Below, in pieces: positions 17,880 to 27,167 of a stretch of 64,000 nucleotides of DNA. The DNA comes from G963676095 sp963676095 (lineage in GTDB: Bacteria > Bacteroidota > Bacteroidia > Bacteroidales > Prolixibacteraceae), in assembly GCA_963676095.1 (NCBI GenBank), contig OY781040.1, forward strand, positions 6,448,001 to 6,512,000, in the 5' to 3' direction. The first letter of the stretch is position 1. Every line of letters begins with the position of its first letter. Under the pieces are notes generated by a model, which was not told the origin of the DNA, ran no database searches, and saw only the letters and a program-made list of their open reading frames with translations. A program made the translations under genes and the position numbers.

Positions 17880-19658
17880 ATGCGAAGTAAGGTACCTATA
17901 ATTGTGCGATTTCACCGTTGGCGTTTACGAAATCTCAGTGAACGGAAGTTTGTTGTTATCCTAAGCGTTTTGATTGGCATTATAGCCGGAATGGGGGCTA
18001 CTATTATAAAGAATGCAGTCCGGATTACTCAGCGGATGATCAGCCATCTGATCAATCAGGATGTTCACAATTATATTTATTTTGTTCTTCCCTTTATGGG
18101 GATTCTTTTAACTGTACTTTTTGTAAAATATATAGTCAGGAAACCTGTAAGACATGGTATCCCCAATGTTTTACACAGTATTTCAAGGAGAAAAGGTGAA
18201 TTAAGCAGGCATAATCTTTATTCTTCGATTGTGGCCAGTGCCCTGACTGTCGGTTTTGGCGGGTCGGTCGGTTTGGAAGGACCTACCGTTGCAACCGGTG
18301 CGGCCTATGGTTCCTGGTTCTCAAAGCTTTTCCGACTCGATTACCGGTACACGATTCTTTTGCTATCGTGTGCCAGTGCGGCAGGAATGGCAGCTATTTT
18401 TAAAGCACCGATTGCGGCTATCGTTTTTGCTCTGGAAGTAATTATGCTTGACCTGACTACATTTTCGATGGTCCCGTTATTAATGGCTACCTCTTCGGCT
18501 GTCGTAACTTCCTATTTTTTCATGGGGCAGGAAGTCCTTTATCCCTTTGAAGTAAAACAATCTTTCCTGATTAGTGAGCTGCCTTTTTATGTCCTCCTTG
18601 GAATAATTGCAGGACTGGTTTCTGCCTATTTTACCAAGGTTTATATTTTTATAGCCGGAGTATTTGAAAAGGTAAAAAGTGCCTGGACCCGTCTGTTTGC
18701 AGGGGGAATCATTTTGGGGTTGCTTATCTTTATTTTACCTTCTCTTTATGGGGAAGGTTATGACGGGATTAATGCCTGTCTGAAAGGGAATATGAATTAC
18801 CTTTTCGATAATTCCATGTTTTTTAATTTTAAGGAAGATGTCGTTCTTATTTTCGTATTGATGATTGCCGTTACTTTGTTGAAAGTTGTTGCCACTTCGA
18901 TTACCTTTGGAAGTGGAGGGGTAGGCGGAGTATTTGCTCCAACCTTGTTTACCGGGGCCAATACCGGGATGTTTTTTGCCATGAGCCTGGGAAAATTAGG
19001 ATTTACATATCTGGATAAAGAGAATTTTGCATTAATTGGCATGTCAGGTCTGATAGCAGGTGTCTTGCAGGCACCGCTCACCGGCGTCTTTTTAATAGCG
19101 GATATTTCAGGCGGTTATCAGCTCTTTGTGCCTTTGATTATTACTGCAACCTTTTCGTATCTGACCGTGAAAATATTCTCCCCAAGTTCTGTTTACCATT
19201 TCCAGCTGGCCCAGCGGGAAGAACTTATGACGCACGACCAGGATAAAAATGTACTCAGGATGATGGAAGTGAGCAAATTACTTGAGACAGATTTTGTCAC
19301 CCTGCACCCGGATGCCACACTGCGCGACTTAACCGATGCGATTTCCAGGTCTCACAGGAATTTGTTTCCCATTGTGGACGAGAATGGTTATATGAAAGGG
19401 ATGTTGAAAATGGATGATGTACGTCACCTGATTTTTAAGCAGGAACTGTACGATAAAGTTCGTGTCAGCGACTTGATGTACCATCCGGAATATTATATAT
19501 CGACAAAGGATTCGATGAAGGATGTTGTTGAAAAGTTCGAATCCAGTGGACGCTACAATATTGCTGTTATCGACAATGGCAAATACGTGGGGTTTATTTC
19601 CCGGGCCCGCGTCTTTTCGTTCTACAGGAAAACAATGAGCATGTTTTCGCACGATTAA
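17880..19658 (+). CDS. ClC chloride channel/transporter with CBS domains (copy 1)
   Basis: An inner-membrane anion transporter of 592 residues with about ten to twelve hydrophobic segments over residues 20-430, then a paired CBS module (ETDFVTLHPDATLRDLTDAI and MYHPEYYISTKDSMKDVVEKF) that usually senses adenine nucleotides. The gating glutamate is in GSVGLEGP and the GGVFAP anion-filter motif is present. The GSGIP filter motif reads RHGIP, so the central serine is replaced by histidine. The residue matching the internal proton glutamate of E. coli ClC appears to be valine (FALEVIML). That pattern is seen in channel-type ClCs, but the alignment is by eye. The next gene is a paralogue 12 bases downstream, in one operon. 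Confidence 0.92.
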   Translation: MRSKVPIIVRFHRWRLRNLSERKFVVILSVLIGIIAGMGATIIKNAVRITQRMISHLINQDVHNYIYFVLPFMGILLTVLFVKYIVRKPVRHGIPNVLHSISRRKGELSRHNLYSSIVASALTVGFGGSVGLEGPTVATGAAYGSWFSKLFRLDYRYTILLLSCASAAGMAAIFKAPIAAIVFALEVIMLDLTTFSMVPLLMATSSAVVTSYFFMGQEVLYPFEVKQSFLISELPFYVLLGIIAGLVSAYFTKVYIFIAGVFEKVKSAWTRLFAGGIILGLLIFILPSLYGEGYDGINACLKGNMNYLFDNSMFFNFKEDVVLIFVLMIAVTLLKVVATSITFGSGGVGGVFAPTLFTGANTGMFFAMSLGKLGFTYLDKENFALIGMSGLIAGVLQAPLTGVFLIADISGGYQLFVPLIITATFSYLTVKIFSPSSVYHFQLAQREELMTHDQDKNVLRMMEVSKLLETDFVTLHPDATLRDLTDAISRSHRNLFPIVDENGYMKGMLKMDDVRHLIFKQELYDKVRVSDLMYHPEYYISTKDSMKDVVEKFESSGRYNIAVIDNGKYVGFISRARVFSFYRKTMSMFSHD

Positions 19659-19670
19659 GTTTAGATAGAT

Positions 19671-21437
19671 ATGTCAGAAATTGAGAAAAAGTTAAACCCG
19701 CTGAAGAAGCAGGTGTTTGATGACAAAAAGATTTATTGGTTGAGCTTGTTGATTGGAGTGTTGAGCGGAACTGCCGCCCTGATCCTTAAAAATTTGATTC
19801 ATTTTATAGGAGAGACACTTGTCGGTAATTTAAAGATTTCACACGGGAACATATTGTTTTTTGCTTTTCCTGTAATCGGGATTATTATTACGGTGCTTAT
19901 CGTCCGGTTCCTGGTCAAGGACGACCTGGGACATGGTGTCACCAAGGTATTATCTGCTATAAGTATGAAAAAAGGGCATTTAAGGGCCCATCACACTTTC
20001 TCGAGCATGATAACCAGTAGTTTTACCATCGGCTTTGGCGGTTCTGTGGGAGGTGAAGCGCCTGTTGTGTTAACGGGGGCGGCTATCGGTTCAAACCTGG
20101 CCCGTTTTTTTAAGCTGGGATACGCCGATACCATGCTCCTTCTAGGTTGCGGGGCAACAGGGGCGATTGCCGGCATATTTAAGGCCCCGCTTGCCGGAAT
20201 TGTTTTTACGCTGGAAGTACTTATGCTTGACATGACTATGGCTTCGCTGATACCGTTGTTGATATCAGGTATATCGGCTGCCGTGCTTGCCAATTATTTT
20301 ATGGGAGACGCCGTGTTGTTCAAATTTCATCTTGTGAATTCTTTTGATGCTTCGAATATTCCTTTTTACCTGGCCCTTGGTATTTTTTCCGGGTTTGTTT
20401 CATTGTATTTTACCCGGATGACGATGTACCTGGAAGGCAAGTTTAAAATGATCAAGCACCAGTTTATGAGAATTACCATTGGCGGATTGGGACTTGGACT
20501 CTTGATTTTTTTGTTTCCACCGCTATGGGGTGAAGGCTATACCTCCATTAATAAGGTTTTTAATGGATTGGGAGCTAATTTGTTGAATAATTCATTGTTT
20601 TTTGGCCTTGAGAATAACCCCTGGTTTTTTATAACCTTCCTGCTGTTGCTGATCGTTTTCAAAGTTATTGCCATGACGGTGACTACAGCATCGGGCGGAG
20701 TAGGGGGAATTTTTGCTCCTTCGCTGTTTGTCGGGGCAATTGGCGGGTATTTTGTCGCTTATTTCTCAAATAATATATTCGGACTTAACCTGCCCCTCGA
20801 TAATTTTGCTCTTGCCGGCATGGGGGCAATGATGGCCGGGGTGATGCACGCTCCGTTACTGGGGATCTTCCTTACTGCGGAGATTACCGGGGGCTATCAA
20901 TTGTTTTTTCCTTTGATTATTGCCGCTATTGCTTCTTATTTGACGATCATGCAGTTCGAGCCCCATTCTATTTATACCAAACGTCTGGCTTTGCAGGGCG
21001 ACTTGATCACTCATCATAAGGATAAAGCAGTGCTTCATTTTATGGAAGTAGGTGAACTGATCGAGAAGGATTTCGAAATCGTACCTTCTGACGCAACGCT
21101 GGGCGACCTGACCAAGGTCATCGCACGTTCGAAGAGGAACCTGTTCCCTGTTGTAGATAGCGACGGGATGATGAAGGGAATGGTAAAGATGGACGATATC
21201 AGGGAAATCATATTCAATCATGACCTTTATGACAAAGTATACGTGAAGGATCTGATGTATATGCCCGAGTATTATATTTCTCCTTATGATTCGATGCATA
21301 CGGTTGCTGAAAAATTTGAAAACTGCGGACGGTTTAACCTGGCCGTTATCGACAATGGCAAATATGTCGGTTTTATCTCCAGGGCAAGGGTTTTTTCAAA
21401 TTACCGGCATACTATGCGTACCCTGTCTCATGACTAA
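19671..21437 (+). CDS. ClC chloride channel/transporter with CBS domains (copy 2)
   Basis: A 588-residue paralogue of the preceding gene with the same layout: membrane domain, then two CBS repeats (EKDFEIVPSDATLGDLTKVI and MYMPEYYISPYDSMHTVAEKF). The last 50 residues are nearly identical between copies (NLAVIDNGKYVGFISRARVFS here). The gating glutamate sits in GSVGGEAP instead of the usual G-x-EGP; the GGIFAP filter is kept; the first filter motif reads LGHGVTKV and lacks both serine and proline. It is co-transcribed with copy 1. ClC proteins are dimers, so the pair could make homo- or heterodimers; this is inference. Confidence 0.91.
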   Translation: MSEIEKKLNPLKKQVFDDKKIYWLSLLIGVLSGTAALILKNLIHFIGETLVGNLKISHGNILFFAFPVIGIIITVLIVRFLVKDDLGHGVTKVLSAISMKKGHLRAHHTFSSMITSSFTIGFGGSVGGEAPVVLTGAAIGSNLARFFKLGYADTMLLLGCGATGAIAGIFKAPLAGIVFTLEVLMLDMTMASLIPLLISGISAAVLANYFMGDAVLFKFHLVNSFDASNIPFYLALGIFSGFVSLYFTRMTMYLEGKFKMIKHQFMRITIGGLGLGLLIFLFPPLWGEGYTSINKVFNGLGANLLNNSLFFGLENNPWFFITFLLLLIVFKVIAMTVTTASGGVGGIFAPSLFVGAIGGYFVAYFSNNIFGLNLPLDNFALAGMGAMMAGVMHAPLLGIFLTAEITGGYQLFFPLIIAAIASYLTIMQFEPHSIYTKRLALQGDLITHHKDKAVLHFMEVGELIEKDFEIVPSDATLGDLTKVIARSKRNLFPVVDSDGMMKGMVKMDDIREIIFNHDLYDKVYVKDLMYMPEYYISPYDSMHTVAEKFENCGRFNLAVIDNGKYVGFISRARVFSNYRHTMRTLSHD

Positions 21438-21458
21438 AGAATTTGCCTGGAGGTTCAT

Positions 21459-21851
21459 CTAATGGAATGACTTCAGAAAGACAGAGTAAATTGCAATGAA
21501 AAGCAGGGTAAAGATGGTGTTGGTTGCCGAGAAGGCATTTGGCCCAAGCCATAATACAGGGACAACCAGCAGTGATAACTGGGCTCCCGTGTAGAAGAAG
21601 TATCCTGCCTTTTGTTGCTTTTTCATTTTTATAACTCCAATCAGCGACAGCAGGTAAAGTCCGCAAAAGATCGTAAAGTAGAGAGGGGTTATCTTTTGCA
21701 TGGTCTGGGTGTTTGTGAGTGTTTCAATCAGCCTTCCAGTCTGATTGAAAAAAATGACTGCACAAAAATAAGCCAGCACGGCTATGCTGCTGCCTATTGT
21801 GCTCAAAAGCAACGCAGAAGATAAAAGCAATGGTCGGTCTTTATAATTCAT
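21459..21851 (-). CDS. Hypothetical four-helix membrane protein (130 aa)
   Basis: A short integral membrane protein I cannot place in a family. Starting at the ATG at 21849-21851 (MNYKDRPLLLSSALLLSTIG) it has four hydrophobic stretches: residues about 7-33, 55-75, 83-103 and 106-125. A lysine-rich turn (KMKKQQK) separates the middle helices. A TTG nine codons upstream is a less likely start. The C-terminal VFLKSFH is followed at once by the convergent ClC gene. The proline-catabolism genes lie upstream on the same strand but a 70-base gap makes co-transcription uncertain. Confidence 0.65.
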   Translation of the reverse strand: MNYKDRPLLLSSALLLSTIGSSIAVLAYFCAVIFFNQTGRLIETLTNTQTMQKITPLYFTIFCGLYLLSLIGVIKMKKQQKAGYFFYTGAQLSLLVVPVLWLGPNAFSATNTIFTLLFIAIYSVFLKSFH

Positions 21852-21922
21852 GTTGAAAAAATGAATGCATTTCTCCAAATTTCAGATAAATATTATAAAC
21901 AAGCAAATAACCGTTCATCGTT

Positions 21923-23185
21923 TTATCCTGAATATCTGTCAGGATGAATTTCCCTGAATGCGTATTCCTGATGTTTTTCTGAAATTAAATCGCTTATGAT
22001 TTTCCCGCTTACCGGCGCCAGGCTCATTCCCATCATGGCATGACCTGCTGCGATTGAAAGGTTCCGGTAACGGGCAGTTTTACCTATATACGGTATGCCA
22101 TCGGGGCTTAGCGGACGTAAACCTTCCCAAACCGGAAGCTGCCTCGAATCGGCCTGTTCAAACAGCATCGGAATTGCCTGAAGTGTCCGGTCTAGCATTG
22201 TTTGAACCCGTTTATGCCTGATCTGCCCGGTTATCCCGCTGAACTCCATTCCACTTCCAACCCTGACCATATCTTTAAACGGAGATATGGCAACCCTGGC
22301 CTCGGTAAGAATTACCGGAGTTTTTAATTTCCGGATGGAAACGGGAAAGTCAATACTGTATCCTTTTCCGGCAATGACCGGAATGGATAATCCGGCTAAC
22401 CTGGCAAGTCCGGATGTCATGGATCCTGCTGCCAGAACATATTCATCGGCCTGATAACTGTCATACTTAGTACGAACTGCCGTAATCTTACCGTTGTTTA
22501 TTTTTATCTTTTCAACAGGCTCTCCGTAATGGAAAATTACCCCTTGTCCTTTTAACCAATTTTTGAGCCAAAACATGTGTTTCCCCGGCTGAATAATGGC
22601 ATCGCTTTTATATAAAACAGCCCCTTTGATATTAAACTCAGCGTCCGGTTCAATTATTTTCATTTCGGACGGAGCCAGTACCCTGGTTAAAATACCCAGT
22701 TCTTCAGCCAAAAAAGTCAGGGCGGTCTCTTCTTCAAAGCCCTTCTCTGTTTCTGAAGCCATTAATAAACCACTTTCGCGAAACTCTGAGGACGGCTGAT
22801 GTTCTCTGTTGATTTCTGAATACAGTTTTCTGCTCGCCTCGTTGAGCTGATACAGAACAGGTGCATTTTTTTGTACCTGTTTGTTATTTGCGGCCATTAA
22901 AAACTTCAGGAACCAGGAAATATTTTTTATATTTTTCTTAAGTGGAAGATATACCGGGCTCTTCGCATCGAATAACAGTTTCAGTCCGGAATGCAGCATT
23001 GCCGGGGATGCAAGTGAAATAAAATGGCTGGGTACAACAAATCCACAGTTCCCGTATGAACAACCATTCATATCCAGTTCTTCCGTTGCTTCAATGATTT
23101 CTACCTGGTGCCCCTCGCGCGTTAAAAAGTAGGCGCAGTGCAGCCCAATGGTGCCGGCGCCTGTGATGATTACTTTTTTTCTCAT
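21923..23185 (-). CDS. FAD-dependent D-amino-acid (cis-4-hydroxy-D-proline) dehydrogenase
   Basis: A DadA-like flavoprotein of 420 residues. The N-terminal FAD motif is ITGAGTIGLHCAYFLTREG with the acidic residue of the second strand in VEIIEA. The DAO-fold C-terminal signature is LPVWEGLRPLSPDGIPYIG, then SIAAGHAMMGMSLAPVSGK. In context it should oxidise cis-4-hydroxy-D-proline, the epimerase product, to 1-pyrroline-4-hydroxy-2-carboxylate, passing electrons to a respiratory acceptor. The assignment of substrate rests on the neighbours: the epimerase gene ends 4 bases upstream of its start, and the dehydrogenase and deaminase of the same path follow in one operon. A broad D-amino-acid dehydrogenase is the alternative. 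Confidence 0.87.
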   Translation of the reverse strand: MRKKVIITGAGTIGLHCAYFLTREGHQVEIIEATEELDMNGCSYGNCGFVVPSHFISLASPAMLHSGLKLLFDAKSPVYLPLKKNIKNISWFLKFLMAANNKQVQKNAPVLYQLNEASRKLYSEINREHQPSSEFRESGLLMASETEKGFEEETALTFLAEELGILTRVLAPSEMKIIEPDAEFNIKGAVLYKSDAIIQPGKHMFWLKNWLKGQGVIFHYGEPVEKIKINNGKITAVRTKYDSYQADEYVLAAGSMTSGLARLAGLSIPVIAGKGYSIDFPVSIRKLKTPVILTEARVAISPFKDMVRVGSGMEFSGITGQIRHKRVQTMLDRTLQAIPMLFEQADSRQLPVWEGLRPLSPDGIPYIGKTARYRNLSIAAGHAMMGMSLAPVSGKIISDLISEKHQEYAFREIHPDRYSG

Positions 23186-23189
23186 AAAA

Positions 23190-24212
23190 TCAGATCTGGT
23201 TCAGTTTCCCTGTTACCCGGAACCCGTGGGCATAGGGATCCTTGTCGTCAATGATGATGGTATTGTATCCGGTAACGACTGCCCATCCCTCAATCCCGGG
23301 AATGATGGCATCATATTCACCAACGGTCACATGGTCTTCGACAGTTCCTGTAAACAGGCTTCCGATAATACTTTCGTGGAGGAACCGTGAACCTGTTTGC
23401 AGTTTTCCTTTCGCGAACCACTGTGCCATCCGGGCGGATGTTCCGGTACCGCAGGGACAGCGATCGATTGCCTTTTCCCCGTAGAAGACAGCATTGCGGG
23501 CATCGGCTTCAGCAGAAATGGTGTTGCCTGTCCATAAAATATGGCTTAACCCTTTTATTTTTTCGTTTTGGGGATGGACGAACTGGTATTTTTCATTCAG
23601 CCGTTTCCTGATTTCACCGCTATAGGATATGAGCTCGTCTGCCGAATAATGATGAAGTCCCTTAAAATTTGGCTGTTCGTCAATAATTGCATAGAAATTA
23701 CCGCCATAAGCGACATCAACGGTCAGTTCACCCAAATGAGGACTTTCTACTGTCAGTTCTTTTTTATACAGGAAAGAGGGGACGTTAATAATTTTTACAG
23801 AGGTCACTTTGCCCTGTTCATTTTGGCTGTAATAGGCGGTTACAAGTCCTGCCGGCGTTTCAAGTTTTAACTGTCCGGGAGTCCTGGGGGTTACTAACCC
23901 TTCTTCCACAGCCATTGTTACTGTCCCGATCGTACCATGTCCGCACATGGGGAGGCAACCGCTCGTCTCGATAAACAGGATCCCGGCATCGTTTTCCGGG
24001 TCTTCGGGGGGGAAAATAAAACTTCCCGACATTTGTTCGTGCCCCCTTGGTTCGAACATCAGCCCGGTGCGGATCCAATCGTATTCGCGCATGAAATGCT
24101 CCCTTTTTTCGAATATTGTTTTCCCTTGCAGGTGTGGAACACCGCCCGCGACTAACCTGACCGGGTTTCCGCAGGTATGACCGTCTATGCAGAAAAAGGT
24201 TTTCTTTGCCAT
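23190..24212 (-). CDS. 4-hydroxyproline 2-epimerase (proline racemase family)
   Basis: It converts trans-4-hydroxy-L-proline to cis-4-hydroxy-D-proline by a two-base mechanism. Both catalytic cysteines are present: C90 in PMCGHGTIG and C254 in RCPCGTGTSA. This separates it from trans-3-hydroxyproline dehydratases, which lack one of them. The substrate region DGHTCGNPVRLVAGGVP at residues 10-26 is also typical. Length 340 residues, cytoplasmic. Proline racemase itself cannot be excluded from sequence alone, but the adjacent D-proline-type dehydrogenase, DapA-like deaminase and 2-oxoglutarate semialdehyde dehydrogenase make the hydroxyproline role much more likely. Confidence 0.92.
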   Translation of the reverse strand: MAKKTFFCIDGHTCGNPVRLVAGGVPHLQGKTIFEKREHFMREYDWIRTGLMFEPRGHEQMSGSFIFPPEDPENDAGILFIETSGCLPMCGHGTIGTVTMAVEEGLVTPRTPGQLKLETPAGLVTAYYSQNEQGKVTSVKIINVPSFLYKKELTVESPHLGELTVDVAYGGNFYAIIDEQPNFKGLHHYSADELISYSGEIRKRLNEKYQFVHPQNEKIKGLSHILWTGNTISAEADARNAVFYGEKAIDRCPCGTGTSARMAQWFAKGKLQTGSRFLHESIIGSLFTGTVEDHVTVGEYDAIIPGIEGWAVVTGYNTIIIDDKDPYAHGFRVTGKLNQI

Positions 24213-24223
24213 TTATTAATCTG

Positions 24224-25702
24224 TTAAATTTTATCCTTTGTCCATTGGTTATTCGTAAATCTCCAGATATCTAGAGGGTTATTGTTCTTTAGTTCGTCAG
24301 GTAACACATCATCCGGAAAATCCTGGAAACTTACCGGACGTACAAACCTTTTGATTGCGGAAACCCCGACAGATGTATACCGGGAATCGCTGCTTGCCGG
24401 ATAGGGCCCTCCGTGCTGCATGGCAGCACATACTTCAACACCTGTCGGAACTCCGTTAAACAATAATCTTCCGCATTTATCAAGGAGGGCACTGGTTATT
24501 TCCTTTTGTTTATCGTTATCTTCTTTATCTGAAAATATTGTGGCTGTAAGTTGCCCCCTGAGTGAAGAAATGACTTGTTTGAGCTGTTCTTCAGAGTCAC
24601 AGACGACCACCAGGCTGAATGGGCCAAAAACTTCTTCATGCAATGCCGGGCGATTTATGAAGTCTTTTGCTGCAACCATGGCCATAATTGGTCCGACTGC
24701 CGGTGATCCGGGCTCTTCACTGCCTTTGGCAATAATTTTTGTATCTGAATATTCCAGCATTTTGCCGGAATTCAACCGGTAATTTCTCAGAACGCTTTCG
24801 CTGAACATTTTCGATCCGGATGAAGAGCTGATTTGGCGGACTGTTTCTTTTATAAATAAATTGAACCCTTCTGTTTGGGTGGTAATGATCAGCCCCGGGT
24901 TGGTACAAAACTGGCCTGCATTAAGATTGACCGAAGCTACAAGTTTTTCTGCGATGGATGCTGCCTGGTTTTTCAGGGCGCCTTCCAGGATAACAACCGG
25001 GTTAATGCTGCCCATCTCTGCAAATACGGGGATCGGTTCAGGTCTTTGGGCTGCAAGTTCCGTTAATGCTTTTCCCCCGGAATAGGAGCCTGTAAAACTA
25101 ACGGCTTTCGTACCTGGGTGGACTACCAGCATTTTCCCTGCTTCAATACCTTCGTCCTGGATCAGTTCGAATACCCCCTCCGGGACATTTGCCTTTCGTA
25201 CTGCATTTTTTATTGCTTCGGCTACCATTTTACCTGTTTCAGGATGGGCCGGGTGTCCTTTCACGATTACCGGGTTACCACCGGCCAGGGCAGAGGCGGT
25301 ATCGCCACCTGCCACTGAAAATGCAAGCGGGAAATTTCCTGCTCCGAATACAACAACAGGGCCCAGGGGAATAAGCATTTTACGCAGGTCTGGTTTGGGG
25401 GCAGGGCTACGCGACAAATCTCCTGTATCGATTATGGCTTCCACCCAGGAGCCGTCTTCCAGCAAGTCTGCAAACTTATTCAGCTGACCGGTAGTCCTGC
25501 TTTTTTCACCGCGTACGCGAGCTTCCGGAAGAAAGGTTTCTTTCATAACCGTTTCGATTAGCCTGTCGCCCAGAAGGTCAATCTCTTCGGCAATAAGCCT
25601 TAAAAACTTCGCTTTCTTTTTCCCGGAGGTTGCTTTGTAAACAGGGAAAGCTTCCATTGCATTTTTCAATGCATTATCTGTTTCTTGTTTTAAATTGCGC
25701 AT
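24224..25702 (-). CDS. 2-oxoglutarate semialdehyde (2,5-dioxovalerate) dehydrogenase
   Basis: An aldehyde dehydrogenase superfamily member of 492 residues that should oxidise 2-oxoglutarate semialdehyde to 2-oxoglutarate with NAD(P)+, the last step of hydroxyproline breakdown. The general base is E229 (PVFAEMGSINP) and the nucleophile is C266 (NLNAGQFCTNPG). The cofactor region is VVVFGAGNFPLAFSVAGGDTASALAGGNPVIVKGHPAHP. The AGNFPLAFSVAGGD and GQFCTNPG forms are characteristic of the 2,5-dioxovalerate subfamily. It lies 11 bases upstream of the epimerase in the same operon. Confidence 0.92.
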   Translation of the reverse strand: MRNLKQETDNALKNAMEAFPVYKATSGKKKAKFLRLIAEEIDLLGDRLIETVMKETFLPEARVRGEKSRTTGQLNKFADLLEDGSWVEAIIDTGDLSRSPAPKPDLRKMLIPLGPVVVFGAGNFPLAFSVAGGDTASALAGGNPVIVKGHPAHPETGKMVAEAIKNAVRKANVPEGVFELIQDEGIEAGKMLVVHPGTKAVSFTGSYSGGKALTELAAQRPEPIPVFAEMGSINPVVILEGALKNQAASIAEKLVASVNLNAGQFCTNPGLIITTQTEGFNLFIKETVRQISSSSGSKMFSESVLRNYRLNSGKMLEYSDTKIIAKGSEEPGSPAVGPIMAMVAAKDFINRPALHEEVFGPFSLVVVCDSEEQLKQVISSLRGQLTATIFSDKEDNDKQKEITSALLDKCGRLLFNGVPTGVEVCAAMQHGGPYPASSDSRYTSVGVSAIKRFVRPVSFQDFPDDVLPDELKNNNPLDIWRFTNNQWTKDKI

Positions 25703-25742
25703 GATAGAAATTTTACCTTTTCATTTCAATATGGGCACCTCT

Positions 25743-26645
25743 TCAACAACCAGTTACAATGGGTCTGCTTTCCAGTGCTCTTTCAATAATTTCTGTAATT
25801 CTCTTTCGCTCTTCTTCTGATATCATCTTCCTTGGCGCCCGTACATATTCTGTTCCAATGCCTGTATATACCTCTGCCAGCTTAATATACTGTACCAGCT
25901 TGGGATGAATGTCCATTTCCAGAAGGGGCATAAACCATTGGTAAAGTTCCACTGCTTCGTCATACCTGCCCGCCCGGGCAAGGTTGTAAAGCCTGACTGT
26001 TTCTTTTGGAAAAGCGCAGACAAGACCTGCAACCAGACCGTCGGCCCCCAGCATTAGCGTTTCAAGGCAAAGGGTGTCGACCCCTCCCATTATTTTAAAG
26101 CGGGTCCCGAATGCATTTCTCATCCGGATAACATTGGTCACATCCCTGGTCGATTCCTTTACTGCCTGGATATTTTGTACATCTGAAAGTTTCCCGAACA
26201 TGGGAATTGTAATTTCGATTTTGTAATCGACCGGGTTATTGTAAAGGAGAACAGGCAGATCTGTTGAAGAAGCCACTTCCCTGAAATATTCAACTGTTTC
26301 GTCAGCGTCTGCCTTGTACAGAAGCGGGGGAAGCAGCATTAATCCGTCCGCCCCGTTTTTTTCAGCCTGAATGGCTGCATCTATGGCCCGGGACGTGCTT
26401 GATTCGGCAATGTTCATAATAACAGGAATTTTCTGTCTGTAAGGCTGAAGCACTTCAACCAGTGCCAGTTTCTCGGAAGCGCTGAGGGTACTTGATTCAC
26501 CAAGCGATCCGCCGATAATGATACCACTGACACCTGATTCAATCTGAAAATCGATATTCTTCAGGAAAGCCGGGATATCCAGTTCTCCCTTTTCTGTAAA
26601 TTTTGTTGTTATTGCAGGATAAACTCCTGTCCATGTCGGTTTCAT
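25743..26645 (-). CDS. DapA-family lyase, probable 1-pyrroline-4-hydroxy-2-carboxylate deaminase
   Basis: A dihydrodipicolinate synthase-fold protein of 300 residues. The Schiff-base lysine is K163 (QAVKESTRDV) and the conserved tyrosine is Y135 (VLLYNNPVDY); GGSLGESSTLS at residues 45-55 is the phosphate-loop equivalent. It lies first in the operon with three hydroxyproline-pathway enzymes, so the deaminase converting 1-pyrroline-4-hydroxy-2-carboxylate to 2-oxoglutarate semialdehyde is the fitting role. It is clearly distinct from the biosynthetic DapA at 39.4-40.3 kb. Other aldolases of this fold (for example for keto-sugar acids) cannot be ruled out by sequence. Confidence 0.86.
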   Translation of the reverse strand: MKPTWTGVYPAITTKFTEKGELDIPAFLKNIDFQIESGVSGIIIGGSLGESSTLSASEKLALVEVLQPYRQKIPVIMNIAESSTSRAIDAAIQAEKNGADGLMLLPPLLYKADADETVEYFREVASSTDLPVLLYNNPVDYKIEITIPMFGKLSDVQNIQAVKESTRDVTNVIRMRNAFGTRFKIMGGVDTLCLETLMLGADGLVAGLVCAFPKETVRLYNLARAGRYDEAVELYQWFMPLLEMDIHPKLVQYIKLAEVYTGIGTEYVRAPRKMISEEERKRITEIIERALESRPIVTGC

Positions 26646-26680
26646 ATTGTATTGTTTTTTGTTATGTTTCTGTTGTTTTT

Positions 26681-27022
26681 AAACTGAACGCTAAGACACA
26701 AAAAATGGTTTCTGTTGTTTGAGGCTGCGCCGTTTGAATGTTTGATACTTCGTTGTTTCTAAACTGAACACGAAGATACAAAGACGCGGAAAATTGTTTC
26801 TGTAGTTAATCTAGTTCCTGTTGTTTGGGGTTCAAGCCATTGTTATTTAATTTCATCTCTCACAAATTCGCCAATTCACAAGTTCGCCAATTCACAAGTT
26901 CACCAGTTCACAACATGGTTCTCCCCTCAAACCGCGTAGCATCAAACATTCGAACCTTCAAACCATTCAAACATCATTCCTTCATTCAATCATTCCTTCA
27001 TTCACTAATTTACTAATTCACC
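26681..27022 (-). repeat. Composite short-period repeat block R1
   Basis: The 340 bases between the hydroxyproline operon and its regulator consist of degenerate short units: CTAAGACACAAA-type and GAAGATACAAAGACGC-type near the left, then a GTTTGANN run, then AATTCACAAGTTCGCC and CATTCCTTCATTCA runs with an 8-base rhythm. Orientation is the same as R3 and R7. Any operon promoter must lie inside or beside it. Short ORFs here are by-products of the repeat. Confidence 0.8.
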
Positions 27023-27167
27023 ACCTTCCGGTTACCATTCGTTTATCTCTTTTTCTTTGACAAATTTACCGGATGTTTTAATCTTTTATTTTTCTGATTT
27101 TAGCCGGATTTTGAACAATTTTATCCTTTTTGTGTATTTATAGTTTAAAAAACAGGAAAAAACTGGC

